Counted from the stretch's first letter, positions 17,901 to 26,112 are shown. The stretch: DNA of 64,000 nt from Hydrogenophilales bacterium (GCA_023258975.1 JAHFRD010000007.1:90058-154057); one strand, 5' to 3'. Notes: generated by a model from the letters alone, not told the origin. Numbers and translations are program-made.

Positions 17901-20628
17901 TCATCTCCTCGATCAGAGCCAGGCCGGGATCGCTGTCGGCGATGGTTTTTTGCAGGACGGAATCCACTTCCATCCAGTTGGTGAGGCCCTGGAATTCCCG
18001 TTTGTAAGCCGTCCAATCGAGGCGGCCCTTGCCGACCTGTTCGCGCAGGGCGTCCACCTGATTCTTGCGCATGGCGGCGAACTGCGACAGGTCGATGGGG
18101 ATGCCCTTGTATTTCACCGAAACCAGGCGATACACACCCACTTTGGCGTTGTCGTGCTGTTCCATCGCCTCCAGCTTGAATGTGGCGCTGTCGTACAGCT
18201 TGTCCACGAACAGGGCGAGTTGTTCGTTCCAGTAGGTCGCCCTGGTTTGGGTGCCGATGGCGGTGCCCAGGCCCCAGGCGGCTTCCGGCAGGGCGAGCGG
18301 CGGGATCAGGGTGGTGACCACGTCCCAGCCGGCGCGGTAGGTGTTGCCCATGACGTAGCCTTCCACGGCCGAGCCCAAGGGGATGCGGCGGCGGAAGATT
18401 TCCGTGGCGAAGCCGCCCCAGCCATCCTGGTTGAAGGCGTCGCGGTAGGACTTCATTTCGTCCACCAGGCCGTAGACCATCATGAATTTCATGCCCTGGC
18501 GGCCGGCGGCGGTGGCTTGCAGCGCGTCGTTGAGGTACTTGTTGGTGGCCTTGACGCCCAGCGCGGCCCGGCCCTTCAACGCCGTGAGTTCGCGCAATAC
18601 GCCGGGTTTCTGCCTGGGATCGAGAGCGGCCTGGCGCAGGAGGTTCATCTCCACCTCGAAATCGTGGAACCCGGTTTCGCCGCGAATCGGGCCGAGCAGG
18701 CCGTCGTCGATGAAATCGAGCATCTGGTTGGCCTTCTCGACTCCGGACATGGCGATCTCCGGACTCTTCATCATGGCGTCGATGCTGCGTTCCATGATGT
18801 AGGCGGCGGTCATCTTGCGGCGCATTTCGCTGCCGTGCTGGCCTTCGGCCTTGAGCAGTTCCTCGACGAATTTCTTGTCCTTGAGTTCTTCCTCGGAAAG
18901 CGCCTTGGCGCCGAAGCGGCCGGCCAGGATGTTGCTCAGGGCGCGCACCCTGGCGTTGTTGTCGATCACCACTCGGGGCACTTCCACGTCCTGGAACGCT
19001 TTCACCTCGGCTTCGACCATGTCGATCAGTTCGACCATGTCTTTCCTGAGTTTTGCGACTTCCTCGTCCACATTGTCGCCACGCGTCTTGCGATCGGTGA
19101 GATCCCGCATCCGTGTTTCGATGTCCGCAGTGCGCGTGTTGGAACCCTGTTCCACGGTCTTCCACATGGCTTCGGTGGCTTTCTTGTGGAAGGCGGCGAT
19201 CTGCCCCGCGTCCAGCGTCAGCACCAGTTTCCGCGTGCCCTCGTCGAAGATCACCTTCGGCCTGGAGCCGAGATATTCGGAAATGCGGTTGACCATGTTT
19301 TCACGGAGGGCCGCCGTCTGCGGCTTGGTGTTGGCCCAGGCGGTGATGTCGGCCGCGAATTTCGCCAGATCCGGATCGGCCGGGGTGCCTTTGGCGGCCG
19401 CCAGCGATTTGTAGCTGCGATCCAGGTATTTCGCGGCTTTCACCACCGCGTTGCCCATGTCGTAAATGCCGGTCTTGACGATGTCATGGCCGAAGTGGCG
19501 CACCATTTCCATGGACAGGCCGGGTTCCGTGTTGTGCGCCGGCTTGGGAACCTCCTTGCCGAAGGTTTCCGCCATCGCCCGTTCCACGGTCAGGCCCAGG
19601 GCCACGTCCTGGATGTCGATCTCCCTTTTCGCGCCGGTGTTCATGTCCACCAGTTGGTTGATCTTCATCTGTTCCTCGGCGAAGGCCATGCCGTGCTTGC
19701 CGATGTAGACCTCCAGGCCGGCCTTGCCGTGCGCGGTGGCGACCGAGTCGAGCGCAATGGGGTCGAGTCCGGTGCGCCGTTTGATGACTTCCGCGAAGGC
19801 CGCCTTCATCGCTTCGGCCAGGGCCACGTCGTTGCTGACGAAACTGAAGTCGATGTCGCCGGTGAGGGTGAGGGCGGAGAGTTCCTGGGTGGCCCATTTG
19901 CCGACGTGGGAGATGATTAAGGAATAGCCGTCGCTGGGCACGCGGCCGGCTTCGACGAAGCGCTTCACCACCTCGTCGATGGCCGCCAGGGTTTCCTTGC
20001 GGCGCCAGGACAGCAGGCGCATTTCCACATCGGTGCCGCCGCCGGAGAAGGTCGGCCCAAGCACGTCGCGGGCGAACGCGGGGTCGCCGTCCACCAGCCT
20101 GGAACGCACCGCGATTGCGTCGAACATGGTGGCGCCCATCCTGGCCAGATCGGCGTAGAACTCGTGTGGCACCCGGCTGCCGTCGTTCACTTCGGCCAGC
20201 ATGCGCGCGATGCGCGCGTACTTGTCGGGGAAGCCCAGCACCTTGGCCATGCCCTCGATCTTGGTATGCCAGCCGCCCTTCGGGTCTTTCTTGTCCGGCG
20301 CGTCGAGCACCGTGAGTTCGAGCTTGTGGCTGTCCGCCAATACCTTGGCGGTGATGTTCACCCGGCCGGGCTTGAGGGCGGTGACCGTGGCCTGGGTGTT
20401 GCTCGTGCCGCCGATGCGGACGATGCCGTCCGGGTCGTCGTTCCAGCGGGTCTTGAACCAGCCGGTGACGCCGTCCAGATGCAGCGTGGTGCTTTCACCG
20501 ACGGCGAGCTCGCGCTTGTCCGCGCGCAAACCTTCATCGGCGAGAGCCGGCTGTGGGAAAACGAATGCCGGCAACAGGGCCAGCGACAGAATGCTCGCAA
20601 GGCGAGCGAGAGAATCCAGGGCCGACAT
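11974..20628 (-). CDS. Giant secreted multidomain protein of unknown function (2884 residues)
   Basis: Begins with a Sec signal peptide (hydrophobic 10-25, likely cleaved after PALA near 31) and has GGAG ten bases before the ATG. Order seen: bacterial Ig-like domain (33-112); a roughly 1050-residue mostly helical region with no recognised family, containing GDIDFSF near 257; a carboxypeptidase-regulatory-like beta domain (about 1163-1250, YRLAIQAPGY); a charged helical stretch with paired cysteines (about 1350-1400); a PKD-like domain (1467-1548, SGGKAPYSFSWSSG); a Cys-containing region; a second PKD-like domain (1920-1995); TPR-like helices (1997-2097); a lipocalin-like repeat GTWAINGNGYLGKLE (about 2227); two related Ig-like domains (2327-2423, 2430-2526); a LamG/concanavalin-like domain (2548-2740); a second copy of the GxWxINxNGYxGKLE repeat (about 2747). 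It stands alone, divergent from the E2 gene. Extracellular carbohydrate or surface binding is likely for the C-terminal half; the N-terminal half is open. Confidence 0.85.
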   Translation of the reverse strand: MSALDSLARLASILSLALLPAFVFPQPALADEGLRADKRELAVGESTTLHLDGVTGWFKTRWNDDPDGIVRIGGTSNTQATVTALKPGRVNITAKVLADSHKLELTVLDAPDKKDPKGGWHTKIEGMAKVLGFPDKYARIARMLAEVNDGSRVPHEFYADLARMGATMFDAIAVRSRLVDGDPAFARDVLGPTFSGGGTDVEMRLLSWRRKETLAAIDEVVKRFVEAGRVPSDGYSLIISHVGKWATQELSALTLTGDIDFSFVSNDVALAEAMKAAFAEVIKRRTGLDPIALDSVATAHGKAGLEVYIGKHGMAFAEEQMKINQLVDMNTGAKREIDIQDVALGLTVERAMAETFGKEVPKPAHNTEPGLSMEMVRHFGHDIVKTGIYDMGNAVVKAAKYLDRSYKSLAAAKGTPADPDLAKFAADITAWANTKPQTAALRENMVNRISEYLGSRPKVIFDEGTRKLVLTLDAGQIAAFHKKATEAMWKTVEQGSNTRTADIETRMRDLTDRKTRGDNVDEEVAKLRKDMVELIDMVEAEVKAFQDVEVPRVVIDNNARVRALSNILAGRFGAKALSEEELKDKKFVEELLKAEGQHGSEMRRKMTAAYIMERSIDAMMKSPEIAMSGVEKANQMLDFIDDGLLGPIRGETGFHDFEVEMNLLRQAALDPRQKPGVLRELTALKGRAALGVKATNKYLNDALQATAAGRQGMKFMMVYGLVDEMKSYRDAFNQDGWGGFATEIFRRRIPLGSAVEGYVMGNTYRAGWDVVTTLIPPLALPEAAWGLGTAIGTQTRATYWNEQLALFVDKLYDSATFKLEAMEQHDNAKVGVYRLVSVKYKGIPIDLSQFAAMRKNQVDALREQVGKGRLDWTAYKREFQGLTNWMEVDSVLQKTIADSDPGLALIEEMMNHPNVGPKLMDRLGEKGLVRWEEVKLGFITNLIKRLEDRKQADQALGAGMLPDLFLELRKAAAALEIEDAMLRALDAEVDTNNLKALMNWLWETKRNVLAQAPTESETTRAAQVVKKYLDTYKGIVKSRDDLLAALPAPAQRDGATRYLTTDLFLSGRADADQAAADVWVKHVGASVNAGNEALLAIKKEYLPNVALDDEDAQYLKRLFPRELWMKPYKDAGIARQKTWLLDRAIDHGKARNAILDEYKAWLEKQAPVQLTVTVLDSGKPVNGASGDLKPTDALGKPGAGKASGNLLVFGVPTGRYRLAIQAPGYGDASQEVLLGRNLNPAPKLTVSLTATDKKADGNLAGEIAAALKARDWKHLADRLDAEKKSDLKMKDVVAWQANIDALNEALQTLRKERLDWALAWKEYLDALNNIDSGVWDKLMRKVELKRGEVEERCWNGSSASEDSRKRTERCQKEGRKFEESCVGTWPDQHWEEMKRIRVAKQELPDAVQTLHSAGYFTQRAWFEAVEKLTEKYKLPFPYPKPVTPRLKYALGCADVDLPAGKKTPNDLSAIKVSVPAPGASLPFGKPVTLTASASGGKAPYSFSWSSGGSGARVAVTPRWAGEWTVTVTARDADGQTGEGSATLHVSAAKVKLLGTLPTVFYGGTATLSLPGAEPPSPAPDPCAGRGYTSHNPFDECATIKIDPSKAVSVAPQWDDANRPAKAFNPNVEYVPDPDREGASAPPAIKGKQVIWQSEPALTFQPPTSSDGKTKVTYERMGEVKLWCEIQEQIEGAFHTVGECDQETIKVIAPKFGIRFSPPEGQGRIGQDIRAQVSSQPGVADNLIDFRWFDPPTSNRMELSSNAREIGFRIKDAKPVVLKALARVPHHGDEIAEISATYTGQAYQVKAWAVEPGTRPMMWDANKGGLVPVPKGSYTTHERIPLSAEIQGGAPDGVRWEWTVNDGTSISNPISRTPTVSRSSAGGISARVEARDGEGALLGGGEVSLSVIEVSTAPPTPTEPTPTLTPDNRAPERGQSVAISVEVSGGKPPYRYTWQGAQGSGARVTVTPAKPGNLAVSVTVRDSKGKSGSASVTLEVRENQADRDQAEATRLGEQARAQLRQGDLPGAIQSARQAQRHDPAAARAVAAEVADAAKKTGWNDVHQRDFARAVPNLEAAHELAPGDKDTEGKLNQARRFAQAWPQVEARAREFDARMAEKKLWSAQKILLEMQDLQHEMSGGMANPLSKKVMDDFNAGMAEYNRFMREVEATHTRTFKEQDWRAMLDNSETALRREHNPANEKVLKGNVDFAKQMLREQAAKPVRNIAGTWAINGNGYLGKLEISGPGERLSGRVWYDLHGRWEELNDVRFDGRALTFTRPIAGATQRYTGVLSGDRFSGGFTQEGTSTNYSWSANLKEAASQATASTGSDGARLSLERALFKPGEAITVRFTALATWPDNAWIGILPSRIPHGSESENDRHDVAYQYLNKRASGTLTFTAPGVGDWDLRMHDTDSNGKEVASVSFKVGAAVIADSGVLGLAPDKTAYAPGEAISLRFGGIDKPAAKDWIGLYSAGLPNEKYGEWHYLNGQAGGTLQFKAPATPGAYEFRLFLNWPAGGYKDVARSQPIQVAASAASAGAVAGGGLIAAYALDGDARDGSGNNRHGTAQGVKATSDRFGRVGGAMQFDGRSYIELPIDINPAIYPRLTFTAWVRADEINPIRQVMSHDDGGYDRSLGIDYRGGGAGWSLFTGSGGVLGFKPVDKGRWTFVAGVWDQPARKARLHVDAAVYEKSGESGGSGHKLNLGRNPGYGEYFVGAIDDVRIYDRALDAREIAALGVGSEAIPKAGGLAGAWSINANGYTGKLEFSESGGRLSGRVWFDAHRVWEDLRDISFDGRALRFLRPGPGQHYTGTLSGNEVRGTFDGGGTWNWVITRVGPAPEPDNGGRGYTAQPPRPANSALPPEAASLLEQVDAIKDTWKGLKGLFGK

Positions 20629-20793
20629 GATGGTCTCCGTGCGGGGGAGTGTTGTTATTCGGGATACGCTGGTCTCATTCTATGAACGCGGCCGGGCATG
20701 GCAAGAAAGCCGCCACCCATTCTTATCGCACTGCACAAAACACGGGCTTCCTTTCTATAATCCCCGCGCATCAACCTTCTCCGGGTGTCCCTC

Positions 20794-21969
20794 ATGCTGA
20801 TCGAACTGAAAGCGCCTGAATTGTCCGAATCCGTGCAGAGCGGTTCCATCCTGGTCTGGCGCAAACAGGCCGGCGAGCGGGTGCAACGCGATGAAACCCT
20901 GACCGAACTGGAAACCGACAAGGTGATCCTGGAAGTGGCCGCGCCGGCCGATGGCGTGCTCGCGGAAATTCGCGTGCCGGTGGGCGGCGAGGTGAAATCG
21001 GGCGATGTCCTGGCGGTGATCGACACGGAAGCCGCCGCGACCGGCCTCCCCGAGGCGGTGCCTGGCCCGGATGCGCGCGGCGCGATCCCCGATGTATCCG
21101 TGGAAGTCCCGCGCCCCGCCCCGGAAAGACCGGCCGCCGCCGTGCTGCCTCCATCCACACGGCGCGAACTTGCGCGCCGCGCCCCGGCCGCCCCGCCGCA
21201 AGCAGCCCGCGCGCCGGCCTCCCCGGCCGGCAACTGTCCACCGTGCCCGCCTTGCGGCGATTCGCAGGAACGCAATGATCGCCGCGTGCAGATGAGCCGC
21301 CTGCGCCAGCGCATCGCCGAGCGCCTGAAGGAGGCCCAGAACACGGCGGCCATATTGACCACCTTCAACGAGATCGACATGCGGCCGGTGATGGATTTGC
21401 GCGCCCGTTACCAGGAGCGATTCCAGAAGGAACACGGGGTCAAGCTGGGCTTCATGTCGTTTTTCACCAAGGCGGCCTGCCAGGCGCTCAAGGCTTATCC
21501 CCTGGTCAACGCCAGTGTGGAGGGGCGCGACATCGTCTATCACGACTATTTCGACATCGGTGTCGCGGTCAGTTCGGAACGCGGTCTGGTCGTGCCCGTT
21601 CTGCGCGACGCGGATCGCATGTCGTTCTCGGCCGTGGAAAAACAGATCGCCGACTTCGGCCGTCGCGCCAACAGCCTGGAACTCACTCTGGAGGAAATGG
21701 AAGGCGGCACCTTCACCATCTCCAATGGCGGCGTGTTCGGCTCCCTGCTTTCCACCCCCATCCTCAACCCGCCGCAGTCGGGCGTGCTCGGCCTGCACAA
21801 GATCCAGGACCGCCCCATCGCCGAAAACGGCCAGGTGGTCATCCGCCCGATGATGTATGTGGCCCTCTCCTACGACCATCGCATCGTCGACGGCCGTGAA
21901 GCGGTCAGTTTCCTGCGGGCGGTGAAGGACGCGCTGGAAGACCCGGCGCGCTTGCTGCTGGAGTTGTGA
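20794..21969 (+). CDS. Dihydrolipoyl succinyltransferase-like E2 (2-oxoacid dehydrogenase), orphan
   Basis: A 391-residue acyltransferase. The N-terminal lipoyl domain (1-75) has the lipoyl lysine in ETDKVILE (about residue 44). A Pro/Ala linker follows, then a catalytic domain matching SucB closely ([38 protein letters not shown]) with the catalytic His and Asp in [10 protein letters not shown]. The peripheral-subunit-binding domain expected in the linker is not visible; instead there is a Cys-rich [11 protein letters not shown]. No sucA or lpd gene is next to it; a TRAP transporter follows. ATG 20794 fits the family start ([13 protein letters not shown]); an upstream in-frame GTG at 20785 is possible. 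Substrate is inferred as succinyl-CoA/2-oxoglutarate from similarity, but without E1/E3 neighbours another acyl group cannot be excluded. Confidence 0.85.
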   Translation: MLIELKAPELSESVQSGSILVWRKQAGERVQRDETLTELETDKVILEVAAPADGVLAEIRVPVGGEVKSGDVLAVIDTEAAATGLPEAVPGPDARGAIPDVSVEVPRPAPERPAAAVLPPSTRRELARRAPAAPPQAARAPASPAGNCPPCPPCGDSQERNDRRVQMSRLRQRIAERLKEAQNTAAILTTFNEIDMRPVMDLRARYQERFQKEHGVKLGFMSFFTKAACQALKAYPLVNASVEGRDIVYHDYFDIGVAVSSERGLVVPVLRDADRMSFSAVEKQIADFGRRANSLELTLEEMEGGTFTISNGGVFGSLLSTPILNPPQSGVLGLHKIQDRPIAENGQVVIRPMMYVALSYDHRIVDGREAVSFLRAVKDALEDPARLLLEL

Positions 21970-22047
21970 TGGCGTGGCCGTGTCTTGTCCACGCATGGCC
22001 CCCGGCCTACCATGACCGGGGTTTTCCTCGAACAGAAAGGAGTTGTC

Positions 22048-23109
22048 ATGAAGCTCTCCGTCGTGTTGTCCGCCTTGTCGCTGGCGTTCGCCACTTTTAC
22101 CGCGCAGGCCGCCGATCCCATCGTCATCAAGTTCTCCCATGTGGTTGCTCCCGATACGCCGAAGGGCCGCGCCGCCGAATACTTCAAGAAACTCGCCGAG
22201 GAACGCTCGAAAGGCCGTGTCAAGGTCGAGATCTACCCGAACAGCCAGCTCTATAAGGATCGCGAGGAAATGGAATCCCTCCAGATCGGCGCGGTGCAGA
22301 TGCTGGCGCCCTCGCTGGCGAAATTCGGTCCGCTGGGCGTGCGTTCGTTCGAACTGTTCGACTTGCCCTACATCTTTCCCAACAAGGAATCCCTGTACCG
22401 GGTGATGGATGGCGACATCGGCAAGAAGTTGTTCGGCATGCTCGATGCCAAGGGCATCACCGGCCTCGCTTTCTGGGATAACGGTTTCAAGCAGATGAGC
22501 GCGAACAGGCCGTTGCATGCGCTGGAAGATTTCAAGGGGATGAAGATGCGCATCCAGTCCTCCAAGGTGCTGGAGGCGCAGATGAAGGCGTTGGGCGCCA
22601 ACCCGCAGGTGATGGCCTTCTCCGAGGTGTATTCGGCGCTGCAGCAGGGCGTGGTGGACGGCACCGAGAACCCCATGTCCAACCTGTATACCCAGAAAAT
22701 GCACGAGGTACAGAAGCATCTGACGATTTCCGACCACGGTTATCTCGGCTACGCAGTGATCGTCAACAAGAAGTTCTGGGACGACCTGCCGGCCGACCTG
22801 CGCGCCACGCTGGACAAGGCCATGCGGGACACCACCGTGTTCGAGCGCAGGATCGCCCAGGAGGAGAACGACGAGGCGCTGGCCAAGGTGAAGGCGGCCG
22901 GCACCACCCAAATCTACGTCCTGCCGTTCAAGGATCGCGTGGTCTGGCAACAGGCCCTGTTGCCGGTGCACAAGGAATTTGAGGAGAAGATCGGCCGCGA
23001 TCTGATCCAGGGCGCCTATCGGGTTGCCGCCGAGGTGGAAAAGGAAAAAGCCGCCCAGCCCACGGCTCCGGCCAGGAAGAGCAGGCCCGGCCCGGTGAAG
23101 GCCGAATAG
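22048..23109 (+). CDS. dctP: TRAP transporter substrate-binding protein DctP
   Basis: A 353-residue periplasmic binding protein with a signal peptide (hydrophobic core VVLSALSLAFATF, cleavage after AQA) and family patterns IKFSHVVAPDTPKGRAAEYF, FPNSQLY-type IYPNSQLYKDREEM, the binding arginine region MKMRIQSS and NPMSNLYTQ. The ATG at 22048 has AAAGGAG before it. It is the first gene of dctPQM and hands a carboxylate-type substrate to the membrane subunits. The C-terminus carries an unusual Lys/Pro/Ala tail of about 25 residues. C4-dicarboxylate specificity is the common case in this family but is not proven by sequence. Confidence 0.93.
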   Translation: MKLSVVLSALSLAFATFTAQAADPIVIKFSHVVAPDTPKGRAAEYFKKLAEERSKGRVKVEIYPNSQLYKDREEMESLQIGAVQMLAPSLAKFGPLGVRSFELFDLPYIFPNKESLYRVMDGDIGKKLFGMLDAKGITGLAFWDNGFKQMSANRPLHALEDFKGMKMRIQSSKVLEAQMKALGANPQVMAFSEVYSALQQGVVDGTENPMSNLYTQKMHEVQKHLTISDHGYLGYAVIVNKKFWDDLPADLRATLDKAMRDTTVFERRIAQEENDEALAKVKAAGTTQIYVLPFKDRVVWQQALLPVHKEFEEKIGRDLIQGAYRVAAEVEKEKAAQPTAPARKSRPGPVKAE

Positions 23110-23172
23110 CGACGATTGCCGCACCCCGGCGCGGGCCGGGGATTTCTTTCCCAATTCGGCGGGGGAAGTGCC

Positions 23173-23700
23173 ATGTTTCACCGCATGCTGGATCGTCTGG
23201 AGGAGTGGCTGATCCTCTCCTTCATGGCCACCGCGACGCTGGTCACCTTCGTTTCCGTGGCCATGCGTTACCTGATGGGTACCGGGTTTACCTGGGCCAC
23301 GGAACTCACCATTTACCTGTTCATCTGGATGGCCAAGTTCGGCGCCGCCTATGGCGTGCGTACCGGCATCCACGTCGGGGTGGACTATGTGGTGAACAAG
23401 GCGGAGGGCGCGAAGCGGCGCTTTCTGGTCATCGCCGGCACCGTTCTGGGCATCGTCTTCACCGGGGTCATCGCCTTCTTCGGCGCCCGCTGGGTGATTT
23501 TCATCCACGGCACCGGCCAGATCTCGCCCGACCTGGAATGGCCGATGTGGATCATCTATCTGGCGATTCCCTTCGGTTCCGGCCTGATGTGCTTCCGCTT
23601 CATCCAGTCCCTGCTGAAATTCCTGCGTGGCGGTGAAACCGCTTCGGCCGGCTCCGTCGCCGACTTGCGCGAAGGCGCCATGAAGGAGCACGGAAAATGA
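23173..23700 (+). CDS. dctQ: TRAP transporter small permease DctQ
   Basis: A 175-residue protein with four predicted membrane helices (about 12-35, 45-65, 85-110, 125-150), typical for the small TRAP subunit. The ATG at 23173 follows GGGGGAAG and is chosen over an upstream open frame because translation there does not extend the family fold. Its stop overlaps the start of dctM by four bases (ATGA). The 63-base gap to dctP contains a GC-rich hairpin region. Confidence 0.92.
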   Translation: MFHRMLDRLEEWLILSFMATATLVTFVSVAMRYLMGTGFTWATELTIYLFIWMAKFGAAYGVRTGIHVGVDYVVNKAEGAKRRFLVIAGTVLGIVFTGVIAFFGARWVIFIHGTGQISPDLEWPMWIIYLAIPFGSGLMCFRFIQSLLKFLRGGETASAGSVADLREGAMKEHGK

Positions 23701-25028
23701 CCGCCGCCATCATCATGGGCATCCTCGCCCTCATGCTCATCACCGGCACGCCCATCTCCATCGCCCTGGGGATGACGGTCATGACCTTCCTGGTGTTCTT
23801 CTCGTCCTTCGACATGCAGACGGTGAACATCATCTCGCAGCGCCTGTTCACCGGCCTGGAGAGTTTCGCCATCATGGCCGTGCCGTTCTTCGTGCTGGCC
23901 GGCGCTTTCCTGACCGATGGCGGCGTGGCCAGGCGCATCATCCAGTTCGCCGTCAATCTGGTGGGCTGGATGCCGGGTGGCCTGGCGATGGCTTCCATCG
24001 TCGCCTGCGCGTTCTTCGCCACCCTGTCCGGCTCCAGCCCGGCCACCGTCATGGCCATCGGCTCGCTGATGCTGCCGGCGATGATCCAGCAGGGTTATCC
24101 AAAAGGTTTTTCCACCGGCTTGATCGCCTGTTCCGGCTCGCTGGGCATCCTGATTCCGCCCTCCATCGTCATGATCATCTACGCCGTGGCCACCTCGGAA
24201 TCGGCCGGCAAGATGTTCGTCGCCGGCATCGTGCCGGGCATTCTGCTGGCCCTGGTGCTGATGGGCGTAACCTTCCTTTACGCGAAGAAACACGATTTTC
24301 CGACCGTCCCGCGCGCCAGCTTCAAGGAAGTCGTGAAGTCGTTCCGCGACGCGTTCTGGGGCCTGATGCTGGTGGTGATCGTCATGGGCGGCATCTATGG
24401 CGGCATCTTCACGCCCACCGAGGCGGCGGCGGTGTCGGCGGTATACGCCTTCGTCTGCGCCACCTTCATCTATCGCAGCCTGCCCTTGCGCGACATCGGC
24501 AAAGTCCTGCTGCACGCCGCCAACACTTCCTCGATGCTGCTGTACATCATCACCAACGCCATCCTGTTCAACTTCCTGCTCACCTCGGAGCAGATCCCGC
24601 AAGGTTTGGCCGCCTGGGTCATCGCCCAGAATCTGGATGCCTGGCAGTTTCTGCTGTTCGTCAATTTCGTGTTGTTGATCGCCGGGCAGTTCATGGAGCC
24701 CAGTTCCATCATCCTGATCCTGGCGCCCCTGTTCCTGCCCATCGCCAAAGCCCTGGGGATCGACCCCATCCATTTGGGCATCATCATGACGGTGAACATG
24801 GAGATCGGCATGATTACGCCGCCGGTGGGGCTCAACCTCTATGTCGCCAGCCATCTTTCGCACATGGGGCTCACCGAGGTCTCCAAGGCCGCCTTGCCCT
24901 TCGTGGCGACGATGCTGGTCTATCTGGCGTTGATTACCTATGTGCCGGATATTTCGCTGTTCATGGTGGACCTCCTGTATCCGCCCAACCCTGCGGTCTC
25001 CGTCTCGCCGGTACAGTCCTTCGATTGA
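23697..25028 (+). CDS. dctM: TRAP transporter large permease DctM
   Basis: A 443-residue integral membrane protein with about a dozen hydrophobic helices and the family signatures FFATLSGSSPATVMAIG, GSLGILIPPSIVMIIYA and NMEIGMITPPVGLNLYV. With DctP and DctQ it forms a sodium-driven importer for organic acids. It starts inside the dctQ stop codon and ends in a strong hairpin at 25031. Following the orphan E2 gene suggests, weakly, uptake of a carboxylate used in central metabolism. Confidence 0.95.
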   Translation: MTAAIIMGILALMLITGTPISIALGMTVMTFLVFFSSFDMQTVNIISQRLFTGLESFAIMAVPFFVLAGAFLTDGGVARRIIQFAVNLVGWMPGGLAMASIVACAFFATLSGSSPATVMAIGSLMLPAMIQQGYPKGFSTGLIACSGSLGILIPPSIVMIIYAVATSESAGKMFVAGIVPGILLALVLMGVTFLYAKKHDFPTVPRASFKEVVKSFRDAFWGLMLVVIVMGGIYGGIFTPTEAAAVSAVYAFVCATFIYRSLPLRDIGKVLLHAANTSSMLLYIITNAILFNFLLTSEQIPQGLAAWVIAQNLDAWQFLLFVNFVLLIAGQFMEPSSIILILAPLFLPIAKALGIDPIHLGIIMTVNMEIGMITPPVGLNLYVASHLSHMGLTEVSKAALPFVATMLVYLALITYVPDISLFMVDLLYPPNPAVSVSPVQSFD

Positions 25029-25030
25029 GC

Positions 25031-25060
25031 TTCCTCCCTCCCCGTATCGGGAGGGAGGAA
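25031..25060 (+). terminator. Hairpin ending the dctPQM operon
   Basis: TTCCTCCCTCCC (25031-25042) pairs perfectly with GGGAGGGAGGAA (25049-25060) around CGTATC, three bases after the dctM stop. No T run follows, so it may be Rho-assisted or only protect the mRNA end. Confidence 0.6.
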
Positions 25061-25259
25061 CTTCGCGGGGCCGCCCGCATTTTCCTTGTTACAAGATGTC
25101 CCCCGCGTGGCTAGAATGCGGACAGTAGCAAATAGCATATTTATCAATTGGTCATGCCGCGATATGGTTGAACTACAGAAAGCCAGCGCATGATTTCCCG
25201 CCCGGCCACGGGCTGACAAAGCTCCGCCAGAGCGGAGACAAGATGGGAAGGTGATAGGG

Positions 25260-26051
25260 ATGGGTAAAGAGCGTTTGACCAGGTTGAGCCTGGAGCGGGA
25301 TGAGGTGCACCTGTGGTTTGCCGATCCGGCGGAAATTCACGATGCGGCGTTGTTGCGCGCCTACGAGGCGTTGCTGTCGGCAGAGGAACTGGAGCGCATG
25401 CGGCAATTTCGTTTTCCCGAGCATCGCCATGTGCATCTGGTTTCACATGCCTTGCGGCGCGTGGCGCTGTCGCGCTATGCCGAGGTGGCGCCGGGCGATT
25501 GGCGTTTCACGACCAATCTCTACGGGCGTCCGGAAATCGCGGCGCCGTCCGGGGTGCCGCCGCTGCGTTTCAATCTTTCCCATAGCGACGATCTGGTGGT
25601 GTTCGGCGTGGCGCTGGACCAGGACATCGGTGTGGATGTGGAAAACGCGGCATGGGGGGCGCCCCCACGCGATTTCGCGCGGCGCTTTTTCGCCGAACGC
25701 GAGTATCAGGACTGGTTGGCGGTGGCGCCGGAACTCCGCCACGAACGTTTTTTCGACTACTGGACGCTGAAAGAGGCCTACCTGAAAGCCCGTGGCCAGG
25801 GACTCCAACTGCCCAGCACGCACTTCGCCTTTCAACTGGAAGCGGATGGCGGTGTCGATATCGCTTTCGAGGAATGGCTGGATGACGACGCGCGGGACTG
25901 GAGCTTCTGGCAGTTCCGGCCCGGCGCCGATCAGCACGCGGCGCTGGCGGTGAATGGGCGGCGTTCCGTGCAACATCGCGCCGTGTGCTGGCGTGGTGTG
26001 CCGTTGCTGGATGAACGCCTGTTTTCCTGCGAGGCGACCTACAGCACCTGA
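25260..26051 (+). CDS. 4'-phosphopantetheinyl transferase (Sfp/Gsp type)
   Basis: A 263-residue two-lobed enzyme with the family motifs FNLSHSDD (about 105), IGVDVEN (Mg-binding Asp) and FFDYWTLKEAYLKARGQGL (Glu and Lys of the active site). It moves phosphopantetheine from CoA to the carrier-protein serine of the NRPS encoded just downstream. The start is ATG 25260 or the in-frame GTG at 25251; GGGAAGG lies close to both. Being first in the PPTase-NRPS-oxidase run, it probably serves that pathway; it could also activate other carrier proteins. The 230-base region before it is AT-richer (around 25120-25150) and probably holds the promoter. Confidence 0.93.
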   Translation: MGKERLTRLSLERDEVHLWFADPAEIHDAALLRAYEALLSAEELERMRQFRFPEHRHVHLVSHALRRVALSRYAEVAPGDWRFTTNLYGRPEIAAPSGVPPLRFNLSHSDDLVVFGVALDQDIGVDVENAAWGAPPRDFARRFFAEREYQDWLAVAPELRHERFFDYWTLKEAYLKARGQGLQLPSTHFAFQLEADGGVDIAFEEWLDDDARDWSFWQFRPGADQHAALAVNGRRSVQHRAVCWRGVPLLDERLFSCEATYST

Positions 26052-26112
26052 AACACGGGGGCCGGGCCCGCCAACCGGCACAACCGACAAAAAATCATGA
26101 CAGGGCGTCAAC

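Noticed and set aside
12214-19920. A 2568-codon open frame on the plus strand opposite the giant secreted-protein gene
   Set aside because: It is the antisense shadow of a long GC-rich gene. Its residue composition is typical of such shadows, it has no ribosome binding site, and the minus-strand protein has a signal peptide and recognisable domains.
25086-25117. TTGTTA and TAGAAT as -35/-10 promoter of the PPTase operon
   Set aside because: The spacing is 20 bases, outside the normal range, and other AT-rich hexamers lie closer; promoter position left open.
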